Origin: Chloroflexota bacterium
GTDB taxonomy: Bacteria; Chloroflexota; Dehalococcoidia; JACVQG01; JAHKAY01
Assembly (NCBI GenBank): GCA_018825785.1
Contig: JAHKAY010000003.1
Span: 1 to 33,320 of the forward strand
Direction: 5' to 3'
Length of the DNA stretch: 33,320 nt
Shown: positions 26,122 to 32,889 of the stretch, piece by piece
Layout: each line of letters starts with the position of its first letter
Position numbering within the stretch: the first letter of the stretch is position 1
Program-made: the position numbers and the translations under genes
The notes under the pieces: model-generated
Told to the model about the DNA's origin: nothing
Seen by the model: the letters and a program-made list of their open reading frames with translations, nothing else
Databases searched by the model: none

Positions 26122-26444
26122 TGTCCACCTCCTCCGGAGGGATGCTGAAAATACTATCATAATTCTTGTCCAAGTATCGATTCCCCTGTGCCTGTTCACC
26201 GGAGTCGGCTGTGAACACGGCCATGAAACGAACTGAACGTCTGCCGGGTGAACCCTCGGCTTCCCCTGCGCCACCCCACCCATGGTGAGGTTGTGATGGA
26301 GGACCTGCTGACAACTTTGGGCTGGAGGCCCCGGGTAAGGAAATCGACCCCGCCAGCCCAAGAGCCGCTAGGGCCTCTCGAGAGGTGAAGGACGAGGAAC
26401 TCAGGAAGCTCGAGGCCTCCTATGATTCCCTCGAGACTCTCAAC
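26122..26444. other. Intergenic region upstream of the deacetylase-like gene
   Basis: Contains the Shine-Dalgarno site of the deacetylase-like gene and a minus-strand TGA-TAGTAT -10-like sequence at about 26150. On the plus strand, around 26300-26460, a frame reads EAPGKEIDPASP and later KDEELRKLEASYDSLETL, which looks like decayed coding sequence of unknown origin without a plausible start. Nothing else was recognised. Confidence 0.3.
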
Positions 26445-27690
26445 TTAGCTAGGGGCCCAGGCGATGACAAAGGCATCCCAGTTGCCAGCGATGGTCTGGC
26501 CAAGCATGTCGCCATTCGCGTCGCCCACCACGATGACTTGTCCTCTCCCATCCACTCCCACCCCAGAAGGCTTAACAGAGGGTAAGATGGTTGTGGAGGC
26601 ATTTCGGCCAGGTTGGAGAACTGAGCGAGAAGAGGAGCTGAACTGGCGTGTCCACAGCTCGACACCTGCCGGGCTGTACTCCCGCACAAAGCCATCATAG
26701 GCGCCAACCTGTTTCTGGCCGGGCAGGGCGTCCGCTGTCGCGCCCGCCACGAAGATGTTCCCTGCCCCATCCACCGCCACTCCAAAAGCCTGAGTAGAAC
26801 GGGGGGAGCCGAACTGGCGGGTCCACAGCTCTGTGCCCGCCGGGCTGAGCTTCTGCACGAAGGCATCATTGTAGCCAGCTTTGGTCTGGCCAGGCAAGGT
26901 GCCCATTAGGTGGCCCGCCACGATGATGTTTCCTGTCCTATCCACCGCCACCCCAAAAGCCTCATCCGGACCGGGGGAGCCGAACTGGCGGGTCCACAGC
27001 TCTGTGCCCGCCGGGCTGAACTTCCGCACAAAGGCATCCCAGGAGCCAGCGTTGGTCTGGCCGGGCAGGTCGCCCTCTGTACGGCCCGCAACGATGATGT
27101 TCCCTTCCATGTCTGCCACCACCCCATTAGCCCTATCCACAGCGCCGGTGCCGAACTGGCTGGTCCACAGCTCGGCACCCGCCGGGCTGAACTTCAGCAC
27201 AAAGGCGTCTTCCTTGTCAGCGCCAGCGTTGGTCTGGCCGGGCAGGGCGCCATCTGTGCCGCCCACCACGATGATGTTTCCTGACGCGTCCGCCGCCACC
27301 CCAAAAGCCTGCTCCGCACCGGAGGTGCCGAACTGGCGGGTCCACAGCTCTGTGCCCGCCGGGCTGAACTTCCGCACATAGGCGTCATCCACGCCAGCAT
27401 GGGTCTGGCCGGGCAGGGCGCCCTGTACATGGCCCGCCGCGATGACGTTCCCTGTTCCATCCACCGCCACCGCCAAAACCCCAACCGAAACGGTGTTGGT
27501 GAACTGGCGGGTCCACAGCTCGACGCCCGCCGGGCTGAGCTTCCGCATATAGGCATCCCATATGCCACCCTGGGTCTGGCCAGGCAGGGCACCCTGTAGA
27601 GCGCCCGCAACGATGATGTTCCCTTCCATGTCTACTGCCACCCCATTGGCCCTATCCCAACCGGGGGTGCCGAACAGGCTGCTCCAGGCT
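26445..27690 (-). repeat. Seven tandem ~170-bp coding repeats
   Basis: The propeller units are visible in the DNA as recurrent blocks such as GAACTGGCGGGTCCACAGCTC with small differences (shown without its last base they still recur seven times). High DNA similarity among middle units suggests recent duplication or gene conversion and makes copy number unstable in principle. They are coding repeats, not a CRISPR array. Confidence 0.75.
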
Positions 27691-27851
27691 ACAACAGAAG
27701 CAGGTGTAGCCGTGGGCGCAGGCCCTGGCACAGGTGTTGGGGTGAGTTCGGGTGTCGGAGTGGGTACACAGCCACCTACAATTCCTAACAACAGGAGAAG
27801 AATCGGCAAAAGCTGGGAACGCGCGGAAAACTTTGATGGACGCTGTCTCAA
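26445..27851 (-). CDS. SBBP-type beta-propeller lipoprotein, 468 aa
   Basis: Starts at TTG 27851, six bases behind GGAGG. A signal peptide with lipobox-like IVGGC (Cys28) is followed by a Thr/Pro-rich linker to about residue 52. The rest is seven tandem repeats of about 56 residues with the pattern LWTRQFG...GVAVD..GNIIVAG...G.LPGQT.AG..DAFVRKFSPAGxE, the SBBP (beta-propeller) repeat. Seven units suggest a closed seven-bladed propeller; the last is longer and more divergent (it contains VLQPGRNASTTILPSVKPSG). It is predicted to sit on the outer face of the membrane as a binding or scaffolding protein. Ligand unknown. Confidence 0.88.
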   Translation of the reverse strand: MRQRPSKFSARSQLLPILLLLLGIVGGCVPTPTPELTPTPVPGPAPTATPASVVAWSSLFGTPGWDRANGVAVDMEGNIIVAGALQGALPGQTQGGIWDAYMRKLSPAGVELWTRQFTNTVSVGVLAVAVDGTGNVIAAGHVQGALPGQTHAGVDDAYVRKFSPAGTELWTRQFGTSGAEQAFGVAADASGNIIVVGGTDGALPGQTNAGADKEDAFVLKFSPAGAELWTSQFGTGAVDRANGVVADMEGNIIVAGRTEGDLPGQTNAGSWDAFVRKFSPAGTELWTRQFGSPGPDEAFGVAVDRTGNIIVAGHLMGTLPGQTKAGYNDAFVQKLSPAGTELWTRQFGSPRSTQAFGVAVDGAGNIFVAGATADALPGQKQVGAYDGFVREYSPAGVELWTRQFSSSSRSVLQPGRNASTTILPSVKPSGVGVDGRGQVIVVGDANGDMLGQTIAGNWDAFVIAWAPS

Positions 27852-27888
27852 TTCGTCCCTCCTTTGCTTTCGTCAATTGCTTTGCTAC

Positions 27889-27917
27889 ACCCTAGACCAT
27901 TGGTCACATCTTGTCAA
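27889..27917 (-). promoter_or_regulatory. Promoter of the propeller lipoprotein gene
   Basis: Minus strand TTGACA (27917-27912), 17-bp spacer, TAGGGT (27894-27889). The leader of about 30 bases includes the GGAGG used by the TTG start. Confidence 0.45.
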
Positions 27918-27960
27918 GTTCTCCAGCAGTTCGGCTCTGTTTGCTTCAAGGTGGCAGCCA

Positions 27961-28338
27961 TTACTTGACTCCCCTTTGAACGGCTTGTCTGACTGCTGAG
28001 GCAATGCGCTGAGAAAGCATTTGCCGGAAGTTTGCCTCAGCTTCCCGCCAACTTCTGCCTTCTTCCAAAGCCATGCAGAGCGTTTGCAGATACAGACCAA
28101 TGCCACCGTCTATGAAACTTGCGACGTCGTCTTCTGTCACCAGCATTATAGCAGTCTTCCCACCCTCAAGCAAGCAGCACCCCCTTGACAGGAGCATAGG
28201 ATTTGTTTGTCCTGTCCGCGTCAACCGGCGGTAGAGGGGATATGTAGCGAATGCGCGATTTGGTCGTAGCGAAGGTATCTCAACCCGAGAACGTTCCGGT
28301 TTGCTGTAGCCAACGTATTCAAGCCTCAGAATCTTCAC
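27961..28338 (-). CDS. Hypothetical protein, 125 aa
   Basis: A GTG-started frame beginning VKILRLEYVGYSKPERSRVE and ending in a helical region (FIDGGIGLYLQTLCMALEEG, then EANFRQMLSQRIASAVRQAV). The N-terminal half is basic and beta-like. It has no clear Shine-Dalgarno site and no recognised family. The C-terminal half has natural-looking amino-acid and codon usage; the start is doubtful, and the gene may be a fragment of something longer. Confidence 0.45.
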   Translation of the reverse strand: MKILRLEYVGYSKPERSRVEIPSLRPNRAFATYPLYRRLTRTGQTNPMLLSRGCCLLEGGKTAIMLVTEDDVASFIDGGIGLYLQTLCMALEEGRSWREAEANFRQMLSQRIASAVRQAVQRGVK

Positions 28339-28450
28339 GTTGGGTGTGGCTTAGGTGGCTAGCAGCGGTGAGGAGGTGATGTCTATAGCAGGGTGAGCTT
28401 TGTTGTGGCGAAGGAAATCTCAACGCGGGATAAGAAAAGAAGGAGGCTAA

Positions 28451-28963
28451 ATGCCGAAGCGGATAGTTGGTCTGTTTGTTCTTGTGGTAGTGCTTGTCAC
28501 TTCGGGGCTCCTTGCCTGTGTCGCCCCAGTGGCCACCACCCCTGCCCCTGCCCCTGTTGCCACCGGGACTCCTGCCGCTACCCCTACGAGGCCTGCGGAT
28601 ATCCCTACCGCTACTCCCACCCCTGTTGTTGTGATTCCCGGTGATATTACTCCCATTTCTACTACCTACAGGTTCGCTGGCCAGTCGAATCAGAACATTG
28701 ACCTTAAGGCAGGGGACATAGTGGAGTTGACGATTAGGGTCGTCGGGGGCGGCGTGTCGCTGAGCGTGGACGAACCCATAGCAGGATTTGGGGCCATGAT
28801 GCCCAGAAATATTGCCAATGACTCAACATCGAAACATGCGTTCGTGGCTAGGGTGGATGGAACCTATCGTATCATGATGCAGGCTGGGAACAACCCTATG
28901 GGCGCCGGGCAAATCACCCTCTCTGTGGATATCTACAGGAAAGGGGCCCCTGCCATCCCCTGA
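28451..28963 (+). CDS. Predicted lipoprotein with Thr/Pro linker, 170 aa
   Basis: Starts at ATG 28451, four bases behind GGAGG. Signal peptide MPKRIVGLFVLVVVLVTSGL with lipobox LLAC (Cys23), then an Ala/Thr/Pro-rich linker to about residue 58, then a domain of about 110 residues rich in beta-strands: TYRFAGQSNQNIDLKAGDIV, RVVGGGVSLSVDEPIAG, HAFVARVDGTYRIMMQAGNN, AGQITLSVDIYRKG. This pattern resembles GOLD-like or pre-peptidase C-type beta-sandwich modules, without a firm match. It shares the anchor-plus-linker design with the two lipoproteins to its left. Confidence 0.8.
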   Translation: MPKRIVGLFVLVVVLVTSGLLACVAPVATTPAPAPVATGTPAATPTRPADIPTATPTPVVVIPGDITPISTTYRFAGQSNQNIDLKAGDIVELTIRVVGGGVSLSVDEPIAGFGAMMPRNIANDSTSKHAFVARVDGTYRIMMQAGNNPMGAGQITLSVDIYRKGAPAIP

Positions 28964-29041
28964 GGGAATTGAGAAGGAAGTAAATAGTAGTTCCTTTCCC
29001 GGCACCGTGCCAGTAGTCTGGCGGGCCGGGGGCCGGGTTTG

Positions 29042-29123
29042 GCAGGCGGGAACGCACCTCTTTTCGAAAGAGGTCAGGACTTTCTCGGAAAGGGGTGCGT
29101 TTCGGTCTGTCCCGTAGGCCTGC
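29042..29123. ncRNA. Candidate structured RNA with three-way junction
   Basis: Nested complementary segments: GCAGG/CCTGC (29042-29046 with 29119-29123), CGGGA/TCCCG (29047-29051 with 29110-29114), ACGCACC/GGTGCGT (29052-29058 with 29094-29100). These enclose two small hairpins with TCG loops, TCTTT/AAAGA (59-63 with 67-71 of 29000) and CTTTC/GAAAG (80-84 with 88-92). It does not match a class I know, and the strand is undetermined. Confidence 0.35.
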
Positions 29124-29173
29124 GATGTGGCGTCGCGCTCCATAATTCCACCACCCCCACCCTCAGATATGTA

Positions 29174-29268
29174 TTCAGGGGGAGTTCGACTCTCCCCCAC
29201 CTCCACCAGAAACACGGCGCCTCCGGGTCAGATTCCGGAGGCCATTTCATTAGCAGGACACCTGAGCC
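29174..29268 (+). repeat. tmRNA (ssrA) 3'-end scar, copy A
   Basis: A 95-bp block: T-arm-like GGGAG-TTCGACT-CTCCC, tmRNA-like acceptor end CACCTCCACCA, then a terminator hairpin GCCTCCGG/CCGGAGGC. It is repeated in inverted orientation at 31509-31603 with 92 of 95 bases identical. No tmRNA body or tag frame precedes it, so it is only the 3' end, as left at an attachment site. The minus strand reads GSGVLLMK ahead of the block, like a recombinase C-terminus. Confidence 0.72.
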
Positions 29269-29360
29269 AGGGCTCCCAATGCATCGCGTTACTACCGGCG
29301 GACAGGTCATCCCTCCTGTTGTTTCCCCTCGGTCTTGCTGAGGATATCCAAAAGACTCTC

Positions 29361-29389
29361 TTTTGCATGCCGCGTAAACATGCTATAAT
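29361..29389 (+). promoter_or_regulatory. Promoter of typA
   Basis: Consensus TATAAT (29384-29389) preceded by TGC, with TTTTGC (29361-29366) 17 bp upstream as a weak -35. The leader contains a CTGGCC/GGCCAG hairpin (about 29402-29420) just before the coding region. Confidence 0.5.
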
Positions 29390-29444
29390 ATGAATCAGTC
29401 TGCTGGCCTAGCGGGGCCAGTTTCTTGTGGCATCTCTCACTGAC

Positions 29445-31274
29445 ATGACACAAAACATAAGAAACATTGCTATCATTGCTCATGTTGACCATGGCAAGAC
29501 TACCCTGGTGGATGCCATGCTCAAGCAGAGCCATATCTTTCGCGAGAACCAGCAAGTTGGCGAGCTCATCCTCGATAGTAATGAGCTGGAGAGGGAAAAG
29601 GGCATTACCATTCTGGCCAAGAATACGGCTATCACTTATCAGGGGGTAAAGATAAACATCATAGATACCCCAGGCCATGCCGATTTTAGTGGCGAGGTGG
29701 AACGGGTGCTTAACATGGCCGATGGATGCCTCCTGGTCATCGACGCTGTGGATGGCCCGATGCCTCAGACCAGATTTGTGCTGCGTCACGCTCTCCAGAA
29801 GCGACTCAAACCCATTGTGGTCATCAATAAGATAGACCGCCCTTCGGCCCGCCCTGTAGAGGTGGCCAATATGGTGCAGGACCTTTTCCTGGAGCTTGCC
29901 GCAGATACCGAGCAACTGGACTTTCCTATCCTCTATACTGCCGCCAAGGCCGGTTACGCCCTTGCCGATCTGAGAGACCAGCCCAAGAGCATGGTGCCCC
30001 TCTTCGAAGCCATCCTTAAGCACGTTCCGCCGCCAAGTGGCGATGTCCATGGTGGCTTTCAACTCCTGGTGGCAGCGTTGAGCTACGACAGCCACGTGGG
30101 ACAAATCGCCGTGGGACGCATCGCTCGCGGAAAGGTGTCACTGGGGGACCAGGTGGCACGCGTCACCGGGGACGGCGCAATAACCTCCCACAAAGTCTCG
30201 AAGCTTTTCATCTTTGATGGGCTCTCCCGCCTCGAGGTTGCCGAGGCAGAGGCGGGAGAGATTATCGCTCTGGCTGGTCTGGGACAGGTGGCCATAAGCG
30301 ACACCATCGCCGCAGCTGGCCAGCCTGAGGCACTGCCCAGCATTGACATCGGCGAGCCTACAATGCAGATGACTATTGGGGTGAACACATCGCCATTCTC
30401 CGGACAGGACGGGCGGTATGTAACCTCTCGACAGCTTCGGCGGCGTCTAATGACTGAGCTTCAGACCAACCTCAGCCTGCAAGTGCACGAGACTAGCAGC
30501 GCTGATGTCTTTCTGGTATCGGGGCGAGGTGAGTTGCATCTGGCCATCCTCATCGAAAACATGCGCCGGGAGGGCTATGAGTTTCAGGTTTCCAGGCCGG
30601 AGGCTATTGTCAAAGTCATAGACGGGCAGATGCTGGAGCCCTACGAGCTGGTGGTGCTGAATATTGCCGAAAAAGACATAGGTCTGCTGACAGAGGAATT
30701 GTCCTTGAGGTTGGGGCAAATGACGAATATGCGTAGCGATGGGCAGGGGAATGTGCTCCTGGAGTTCAAGATCCCTACCAGGGGACTAATCGGCTTCCGT
30801 GGCTTCTTCCTTAAAGCCATTCGGGGTAACGGGCAGATGAGCAGCATTTTCACGGGATATGAGCCCTTGCGTGGAGAAGTGAAGTCCGGGAGGACAGGAG
30901 TCATCGTCGCTACCGAAGCTGGTGTGGCAGCCACTTATGGCTTGAACAATGCTCAGCAGAGAGGGCTTACCCTCATCGACCCGGGCATGCCGGCCTATGA
31001 AGGCATGATTGTAGGGGTGCACGCACGAGACAATGACCTGGCGGTGAATGTGTCCAAGCAAAAGAAGCTGACCAATATGCATGCCTCTACCTCTGACATC
31101 GCTGTCAGACTCTCCCCGGCGTTGCGGATGAGCCTGGAAGAGGCCATTGGCTTTATCCGTGAGGATGAGATGGTTGAAGTAACGCCCAAGAACATCCGCC
31201 TGCGCAAGCGCATACTCTCCAACAACGAGCGGCACCGGCAAGGCCGTGAGAAGGCCCGGGCTGTTCCAGAATAG
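29445..31274 (+). CDS. typA: Ribosome-associated GTPase TypA/BipA
   Basis: A translational GTPase that binds the ribosome and affects assembly and stress responses. The G-domain has [15 protein letters not shown] (G1), EREKGITI (G2), [15 protein letters not shown] (G3) and [10 protein letters not shown] (G4). EF-G-like domains III and V follow, with [26 protein letters not shown] and the TypA-specific [19 protein letters not shown], and the C-terminal domain includes [23 protein letters not shown] 29445 ([19 protein letters not shown]) fits the family start; GTG 29427 would add six residues, and neither has a Shine-Dalgarno site. The gene is intact but enclosed by two inverted ssrA scars. Confidence 0.95.
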   Translation: MTQNIRNIAIIAHVDHGKTTLVDAMLKQSHIFRENQQVGELILDSNELEREKGITILAKNTAITYQGVKINIIDTPGHADFSGEVERVLNMADGCLLVIDAVDGPMPQTRFVLRHALQKRLKPIVVINKIDRPSARPVEVANMVQDLFLELAADTEQLDFPILYTAAKAGYALADLRDQPKSMVPLFEAILKHVPPPSGDVHGGFQLLVAALSYDSHVGQIAVGRIARGKVSLGDQVARVTGDGAITSHKVSKLFIFDGLSRLEVAEAEAGEIIALAGLGQVAISDTIAAAGQPEALPSIDIGEPTMQMTIGVNTSPFSGQDGRYVTSRQLRRRLMTELQTNLSLQVHETSSADVFLVSGRGELHLAILIENMRREGYEFQVSRPEAIVKVIDGQMLEPYELVVLNIAEKDIGLLTEELSLRLGQMTNMRSDGQGNVLLEFKIPTRGLIGFRGFFLKAIRGNGQMSSIFTGYEPLRGEVKSGRTGVIVATEAGVAATYGLNNAQQRGLTLIDPGMPAYEGMIVGVHARDNDLAVNVSKQKKLTNMHASTSDIAVRLSPALRMSLEEAIGFIREDEMVEVTPKNIRLRKRILSNNERHRQGREKARAVPE

Positions 31275-31397
31275 GGTCATCCTTCAATCTCGCTATTAAA
31301 TAGGATGGACGTTTGTACGAGTCCAGTTGCACCCTGGGGGCGCAAACGAATGGCAGAGACAAGTTCACAACGCTAGAATTACAGCCAAGGTGTTTGT

Positions 31398-31602
31398 ATG
31401 TGGGGGAGAAACGCGGTCTATGTGGATGCAAAGGAAGACAAGCGCATCGTGGGCATCAAGCCCAAGCCGCCGTTCAGGCCAATCTTCCAGGTGGCGGCGA
31501 CTAAAGAGGGCCCAGGTGTCCTGCTAATGAAAGAGCCTCCGGAATCTGACCCGGAGGCGCCGTGTTTCTGGTGGAGGTGGGGGAGAGTCGAACTCCCCCT
31601 GA
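31398..31602 (+). pseudogene. C-terminal fragment of a serine-type site-specific recombinase
   Basis: The frame reads AVYVDAKEDKRIVGIKPKPP then FRPIFQVAATKEGPGVLLMK and runs through the ssrA scar as EPPESDPEAPCFWWRWGRVELPL. From memory, the IxIKPKPxFxPIF ending is typical of large serine recombinases of Dehalococcoidia-type islands. A stop (31374-31376) closes the frame upstream and no catalytic domain is present, so only the tail remains. The extension of this frame past 31603 has no support. Confidence 0.5.
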
Positions 31603-31603
31603 A
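31509..31603 (-). repeat. tmRNA (ssrA) 3'-end scar, copy B (inverted relative to copy A)
   Basis: Reverse complement of the 29174-29268 block with three mismatches: the T-arm-like segment, CACCTCCACCA acceptor end and terminator hairpin are all kept. The plus-strand recombinase tail runs into it, the arrangement expected at an attachment site in ssrA. Beyond 31603 the two copies show only weak similarity. Confidence 0.72.
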
Positions 31604-31730
31604 ACGCGGAGTGGATGTGGTGGTGGCCTGGTTCTGGGGGCCGAGTGGCGGTGCAGGAAAGCCCCATTGGCTCTGCCCGATGAGCACCTTGCTGACTTCC
31701 GAACTTGAAAGGGCTCGGGCTGCAGCGGTT

Positions 31731-31759
31731 TTGACACGCCAGATTCGAGACTGTAAGAT
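31731..31759 (+). promoter_or_regulatory. Promoter of the CvpA-like gene
   Basis: Perfect TTGACA (31731-31736), 17-bp spacer, TAAGAT (31754-31759). The predicted start is about 5 bases before ATG 31771, so the message is nearly leaderless. Confidence 0.62.
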
Positions 31760-31770
31760 TGGCACTTGGA

Positions 31771-32277
31771 ATGCTCTGGGTGAGTCTTGTAGCGGTCTTC
31801 ATCCTCGTGGCCAGCCTATTGTCGGGCCTGAAGGAAGGGGCGGCAAAGCACGTCGCCAACCTGGTGGCAACGCTCATCGGCGTCTATGTCGCGGGCCGCA
31901 GCTACCATCTCGTGGCCGGGCTGCTCCACTTCATTTCGAGTGAGAATTGGCAGAATTTCCTCGGCTTCTTCATCGCTCTTGCCGTCTCCGTAGCTATCCT
32001 GTATCTTGTCTTCCTTGCTCCCCGGAAGCTTACTGAGGTTGTCTGGAGACGGGGTTTGCTGAGCCGATTGCTCGGCGGAGCCATCAGCGTAGTCGACGCT
32101 GGCATAGGCCTTGCCGTATTTGCGCTGGTTTTGACCGCCTTTCCCGTTTTCGACTGGCTGGCGCGGTGGGTGGGGGGCTCGGGAGTCATGGCCTCTTTGG
32201 TGCGGACCTTTAGCTTCGTCCAGCAGCTCCTGCCGGAGGTATTCCGCGCCGCCGCGACGAGGATCCTTGGCTCGTAG
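31771..32277 (+). CDS. CvpA-family membrane protein, 168 aa
   Basis: About four hydrophobic segments: MLWVSLVAVFILVASLLSGL, HVANLVATLIGVYVAGRSY, FLGFFIALAVSVAILYLVFL and VVDAGIGLAVFALVLTAFPV. The early GLKEG and the RLLGGAISVVDAGIG segment fit CvpA-type proteins (colicin V production family), whose role in envelope homeostasis is poorly defined. The start at ATG 31771 is chosen because the TTG at 31759 lies at the -10 itself. It is followed 24 bp later by a GyrI-like gene. Confidence 0.72.
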   Translation: MLWVSLVAVFILVASLLSGLKEGAAKHVANLVATLIGVYVAGRSYHLVAGLLHFISSENWQNFLGFFIALAVSVAILYLVFLAPRKLTEVVWRRGLLSRLLGGAISVVDAGIGLAVFALVLTAFPVFDWLARWVGGSGVMASLVRTFSFVQQLLPEVFRAAATRILGS

Positions 32278-32301
32278 GTACTGCGGGAGGCAGGTAAAGG
32301 A

Positions 32302-32754
32302 ATGGAAGTGACCCTGAAAGACGTGCAGGCACAGCCCGTTCTGTACGTAAGGACCAGAACGAGCCTCGACAGGCTACCTCAGGTCATTGGGGAAAGCTAC
32401 CACAAGATAGCCAACTACATGCAAGGCCTGGGTGAGAAACCAGCAGGTGTGCCTTACACTGCCTACCACAACCTCGATACGAGGGACATGGATGTGGAGA
32501 TGTGCTTCCCGGTTTCGAATCCTCTGCCGGGACGAGAAGAGATCAAAGGCGGTGAGTTGGCGGCCGGGCGCGTGGCCGCTGCCATGTACAAGGGCCCGTA
32601 CGCGGCGATGGAAGCTATCTATAGTGAGATCTTCAGATGGCTTGCCGAAAGAGGTCATCAAGCGAAGGGTGTCTACTATGAGTACTACTACAATTCGCCC
32701 CAGGACGTGCCGGAAAGCGAGCTTCTGACAGAAATCGTAATACCGCTAAAATAG
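32302..32754 (+). CDS. GyrI-like effector-binding domain protein, 150 aa
   Basis: A stand-alone GyrI-like (AraC effector-binding) domain: VTLKDVQAQPVLYVRTRTSL at the N-terminus, YHNLDTRDMDVEMCFPVSNP in the middle, then GGELAAGRVAAAMYKGPYAA, IYSEIFRWLAERGHQAKGVY and EYYYNSPQDVPESELLTEIVIPLK with the family-typical late Glu residues. Such domains bind small hydrophobic or amphipathic molecules. No DNA-binding domain is attached. AAGGA precedes the ATG closely. Confidence 0.85.
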   Translation: MEVTLKDVQAQPVLYVRTRTSLDRLPQVIGESYHKIANYMQGLGEKPAGVPYTAYHNLDTRDMDVEMCFPVSNPLPGREEIKGGELAAGRVAAAMYKGPYAAMEAIYSEIFRWLAERGHQAKGVYYEYYYNSPQDVPESELLTEIVIPLK

Positions 32755-32781
32755 ACTTGCCTGAGGCGCCACCGGACAACT

Positions 32782-32889
32782 CTAGCAGGGTGCTGAAAAA
32801 GGGGGTGCCCAACCAAACGCAGATACGAAATATCCGACAGGTCCAAAGCTAAGGTCTCGTTCTACGGGACTTTTTCATCACCCTGCTAG
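32782..32889. repeat. 108-bp element with 20-bp terminal inverted repeats
   Basis: CTAGCAGGGTGCTGAAAAAG at 32782-32801 and its inverted copy at 32870-32889 match at 19 of 20 bases, facing inward, with TA at both outer sides. The transposase stop codon falls in the right arm. This is either a small non-autonomous (MITE-like) element or the terminal region of the adjacent IS630-type element. Confidence 0.65.

Noticed and set aside
26445-27690. Regular repeats resembling a CRISPR array
   Set aside because: The period is about 170 bp, and the repeats translate into SBBP propeller blades in one continuous frame.
28850-29208. A full tmRNA gene ending at copy A
   Set aside because: No 5' GGAGGTG-type acceptor strand, no TTTCGAC segment and no tag peptide frame are present; only the 3' end is recognisable.
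31604-31943. Extension of the recombinase-like frame past the ssrA scar
   Set aside because: After the scar the sequence loses similarity to copy A, and the frame overlaps a strong promoter and the CvpA-like gene in another frame.
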